64,000 nt of DNA from Mytilus edulis. Taxonomy: Eukaryota; Mollusca; Bivalvia; Mytilida; Mytilidae. Under the pieces are notes generated by a model. It searched no databases, was not told where the DNA came from, and saw only the letters and a program-made list of their open reading frames with translations. The position numbers and the translations under genes are program-made. How positions within the stretch are numbered: the stretch's first letter is position 1; each line of letters begins with the position of its first letter. Shown here piece after piece: positions 63,831 through 64,000 of this stretch. The DNA lies in contig NC_092346.1 in assembly GCF_963676685.1 (NCBI RefSeq), positions 76,399,821-76,463,820 of the forward strand, in the 5' to 3' direction.

Positions 63831-64000
63831 GTAAATATGCTGTACATTAAAGGAATCGGAAACATATTCTTGCCTTAACTTAAAGGTGACTCATCACCTT
63901 CAACAGGTCAAAAGAATAATAAACAATTAATTTGGGTAAACAAAACAAAAACAAATGTCTATTTTCTTTCGCAAAAGCAATCATCTATAGAAATTGCCTA

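Overview
The window is animal nuclear DNA, AT-rich and intron-rich. The dispersed repeats are ones I associate with bivalves, most likely a mussel of the genus Mytilus; one example is the family carrying the phrase GACGAAACGCGCGTCTGGCG. This assignment comes from recognising repeats and was not checked against a database. There is no sign of bacterial, viral or organelle gene organisation. Genes occupy a small part of the window as short exons; most of the rest is layered transposon and repeat debris.

Four protein-coding genes could be assembled from exons by matching splice sites and reading phase. (1) 8,023-18,428 (+): a 300-residue single-pass receptor with a signal peptide, a short cysteine-rich EGF/MEGF-type ectodomain, a membrane segment and a tyrosine-rich cytoplasmic tail. 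(2) 23,909-32,072 (+): a 234-residue paralogue with the same cysteine spacing and the same exon phases, forming a head-to-tail tandem pair with the first. (3) 54,504-38,799 (-): a calmodulin-like protein of exactly 149 residues with four intact EF-hand loops. Its five coding exons are spread over 15.7 kb, and the first contributes only the ATG. (4) 61,255 to beyond 63,830 (+): the first two coding exons of a glutamate carboxypeptidase II / NAALADase-type membrane peptidase, cut off by the window end.

Region by region: 1-8 kb holds a decayed retroelement copy, a degenerate tandem array rich in AGGTCA hexamers, an inverted pair of one repeat, and stacked Mytilus-type repeats. 8-18.5 kb is receptor 1, with a SINE in an intron. 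18.5-23.9 kb holds a four-unit tandem array, a TTAA-flanked element with terminal inverted repeats and a foldback element. 23.9-32.1 kb is receptor 2. 32-38.8 kb is repeat-rich intergenic DNA with a SINE. 38.8-54.5 kb is the calmodulin-like gene, whose introns contain retroelement, MITE, foldback and tRNA-like sequences. 52-58.4 kb also holds decayed transposase fragments (Tc1-like and MULE-like) and a second SINE. 59.4-61 kb carries the second copy of a compound hairpin element. 61.2 kb to the end is the peptidase gene.

The two receptors probably work in related recognition or signalling roles, because they share ectodomain architecture but have unrelated tails. Nothing in the sequence links the calmodulin-like gene or the peptidase gene functionally to them.
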